This document shows positions 23,067 through 23,877 of a DNA stretch of 23,877 bases, piece by piece (the first letter of the stretch is position 1; the number at the start of each line of letters is the position of its first letter). A program made the translations under genes and the position numbers. Source of the stretch: an uncultured Pseudomonadota bacterium (GTDB lineage Bacteria > Pseudomonadota > Gammaproteobacteria > Burkholderiales > SCOH01); NCBI GenBank assembly GCA_937863215.1, contig CALMFQ010000438.1, positions 1 to 23,877 of the forward strand, in the 5' to 3' direction. Below the pieces are notes generated by a model, which was not told the origin of the DNA, did not search any database, and saw only the letters and a program-made list of their open reading frames with translations.

Positions 23067-23654
23067 GTGACCACCATGACGGATAAGCCGCCACAGGGCG
23101 CCCGTGTTTCGGTTGAGTTGACCAAGGCATACCGGCTGCTCAATCATGGCCCTACCGTCCTGGTCAGCGCCGCCCACGAGGGTCGACGCAATGTGATGGC
23201 TGCGGCCTGGAACATGCCTTTGGATTTCAATCCGCCAAAGGTAGCTGTCGTGCTCGACAAGCAGGCTTACACAAGGGCCTTGATTGAAGCTTCAGGTGAA
23301 TTCGTGTTGTCGGTGCCGCCCGTTGCGCTGATCGCGCAGGTCATGGCTGCAGGCGATCAGAGTGGACGCGAGTTGGCAGACAAGTTTGGCGAATGCGGTT
23401 TGACAGCCTCGCCTGCCAGCCTGGTGTCTGCGCCACTGGTGGAAGGGTGCGTTGCCTGGTTGGAGTGCCGTGTCTTGCCTGAACCGACGATGGCCGATCG
23501 CTATGACCTCTTCCTGGCAGAAGTGGTGGCAGCCTGGGCCGATCCTGCGGTGTTCAGTGAAGGTCGCTGGCATATTCAGCAAGCAGAGCAGCGCTGCCTG
23601 CATCATGTGGCTGGGGGCGCGTTTTTCGCCACTGGCGAGGCCATCAAGGCGTGA
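23067..23654 (+). CDS. Flavin reductase-like FMN-binding protein
   Basis: Encodes 195 residues from GTG 23067, with GGAG at 23054-23057; ATG 23076 is an in-frame alternative but too far from that site. The segment NVMAAAWNMPLDFNPPKVAVVLDKQAYTRALIEASGEFVLSVP (about residues 42-84) is the pattern of the flavin-reductase/flavoredoxin split-barrel family, which binds FMN and may reduce flavin or quinone-like substrates with NAD(P)H. The exact substrate cannot be told. A perfect palindrome GTCACGTGAC covers the start codon. The gene stands alone after the tRNA-Pro terminator; its stop abuts the stop of the minus-strand gene. Confidence 0.8.
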   Translation: MTTMTDKPPQGARVSVELTKAYRLLNHGPTVLVSAAHEGRRNVMAAAWNMPLDFNPPKVAVVLDKQAYTRALIEASGEFVLSVPPVALIAQVMAAGDQSGRELADKFGECGLTASPASLVSAPLVEGCVAWLECRVLPEPTMADRYDLFLAEVVAAWADPAVFSEGRWHIQQAEQRCLHHVAGGAFFATGEAIKA

Positions 23655-23877
23655 TCAGTGTTTGCGTTTGAGCTGCTTTTGGATGCTGCGGTCGAATTCC
23701 TGCTGAAGGACAACCGGGAAGGCAGCACTGACTGAGCCAATAGCCAAAGGCCTCAGTCGTTCAAACAAGCCCTTCATGGCAGCCGCCACATTCGGATCGA
23801 GGATAGTGTCCTTGCTCTTGGCCTCGCGTTGTGCAGAAGCAATCGCTTGCGCCATGGTCAGGAAGAGTTGCTCAACA
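23655..23877 (-). CDS. Unrecognised protein, C-terminal part only
   Basis: A minus-strand frame is open from the window edge to TGA at 23655-23657, giving at least 73 residues. The ATG at 23855 is probably internal, because the frame continues upstream through VEQLFLT without a stop. The sequence is mainly helical, with many Ala, Lys and Gln residues, a central LFERLRPLAIGSVSAAFP and a basic end (IQKQLKRKH). I see no signal peptide, membrane helix or known motif. It is convergent with the flavin reductase, stop against stop. I do not recognise the family. Confidence 0.5.
   Translation of the reverse strand, partial: VEQLFLTMAQAIASAQREAKSKDTILDPNVAAAMKGLFERLRPLAIGSVSAAFPVVLQQEFDRSIQKQLKRKH

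Overview
The window looks like a housekeeping segment of a betaproteobacterial chromosome, perhaps from the Neisseriales. The evidence is gene order and protein character: secG, then tRNA-Leu, then a 14-gene nuo operon with separate nuoC and nuoD, then a DUF2818-type gene after nuoN, then tRNA-Val, thrS, infC, rpmI, rplT, pheS, pheT, ihfA, a MerR-type gene and tRNA-Pro. Base composition is moderately GC-rich throughout. I cannot name a genus from the sequence alone.

Layout. 1-201 is the 3' end of secG (the start lies outside). 216-300 is tRNA-Leu(GAG). 391-15005 holds nuoA to nuoN, all on the plus strand, tightly packed and often overlapping; it encodes the complete proton-pumping NADH:quinone oxidoreductase (complex I). 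15002-15298 is a small three-helix membrane protein whose start overlaps the nuoN stop. A clear promoter then drives tRNA-Val(GAC) at 15343-15419, followed by a perfect inverted repeat and thrS. The translation block infC-rpmI-rplT follows and ends in a strong intrinsic terminator. Next come pheS-pheT-ihfA and a MerR-like regulator. 22906-22982 is tRNA-Pro(GGG), with its own -10 box and a strong terminator. The last 850 bases hold a flavin-reductase-like gene and, convergent to it on the minus strand, the C-terminal part of a protein I do not recognise.

How the genes work together. NuoE, F and G form the NADH-oxidising arm; NuoB, C, D and I connect it to quinone; NuoA, H, J, K, L, M and N are the membrane arm that pumps protons. 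The iron-sulfur ligands are present for every expected cluster except N7 in NuoG. The second half supplies translation (ThrRS, IF3, L35, L20, PheRS and tRNAs) plus the nucleoid protein IHF alpha.

Unusual start codons are frequent: GTG for nuoD, nuoK, the DUF2818 gene, thrS and the flavin reductase, and ATA for infC. I found no mobile element, CRISPR array, phage gene or obviously new multi-gene system. The most interesting points are the ATA start of infC, the nuoN-coupled small membrane protein, a rare-codon cluster with a TATAAT box at the end of pheT just before ihfA, and several hairpins at gene junctions.
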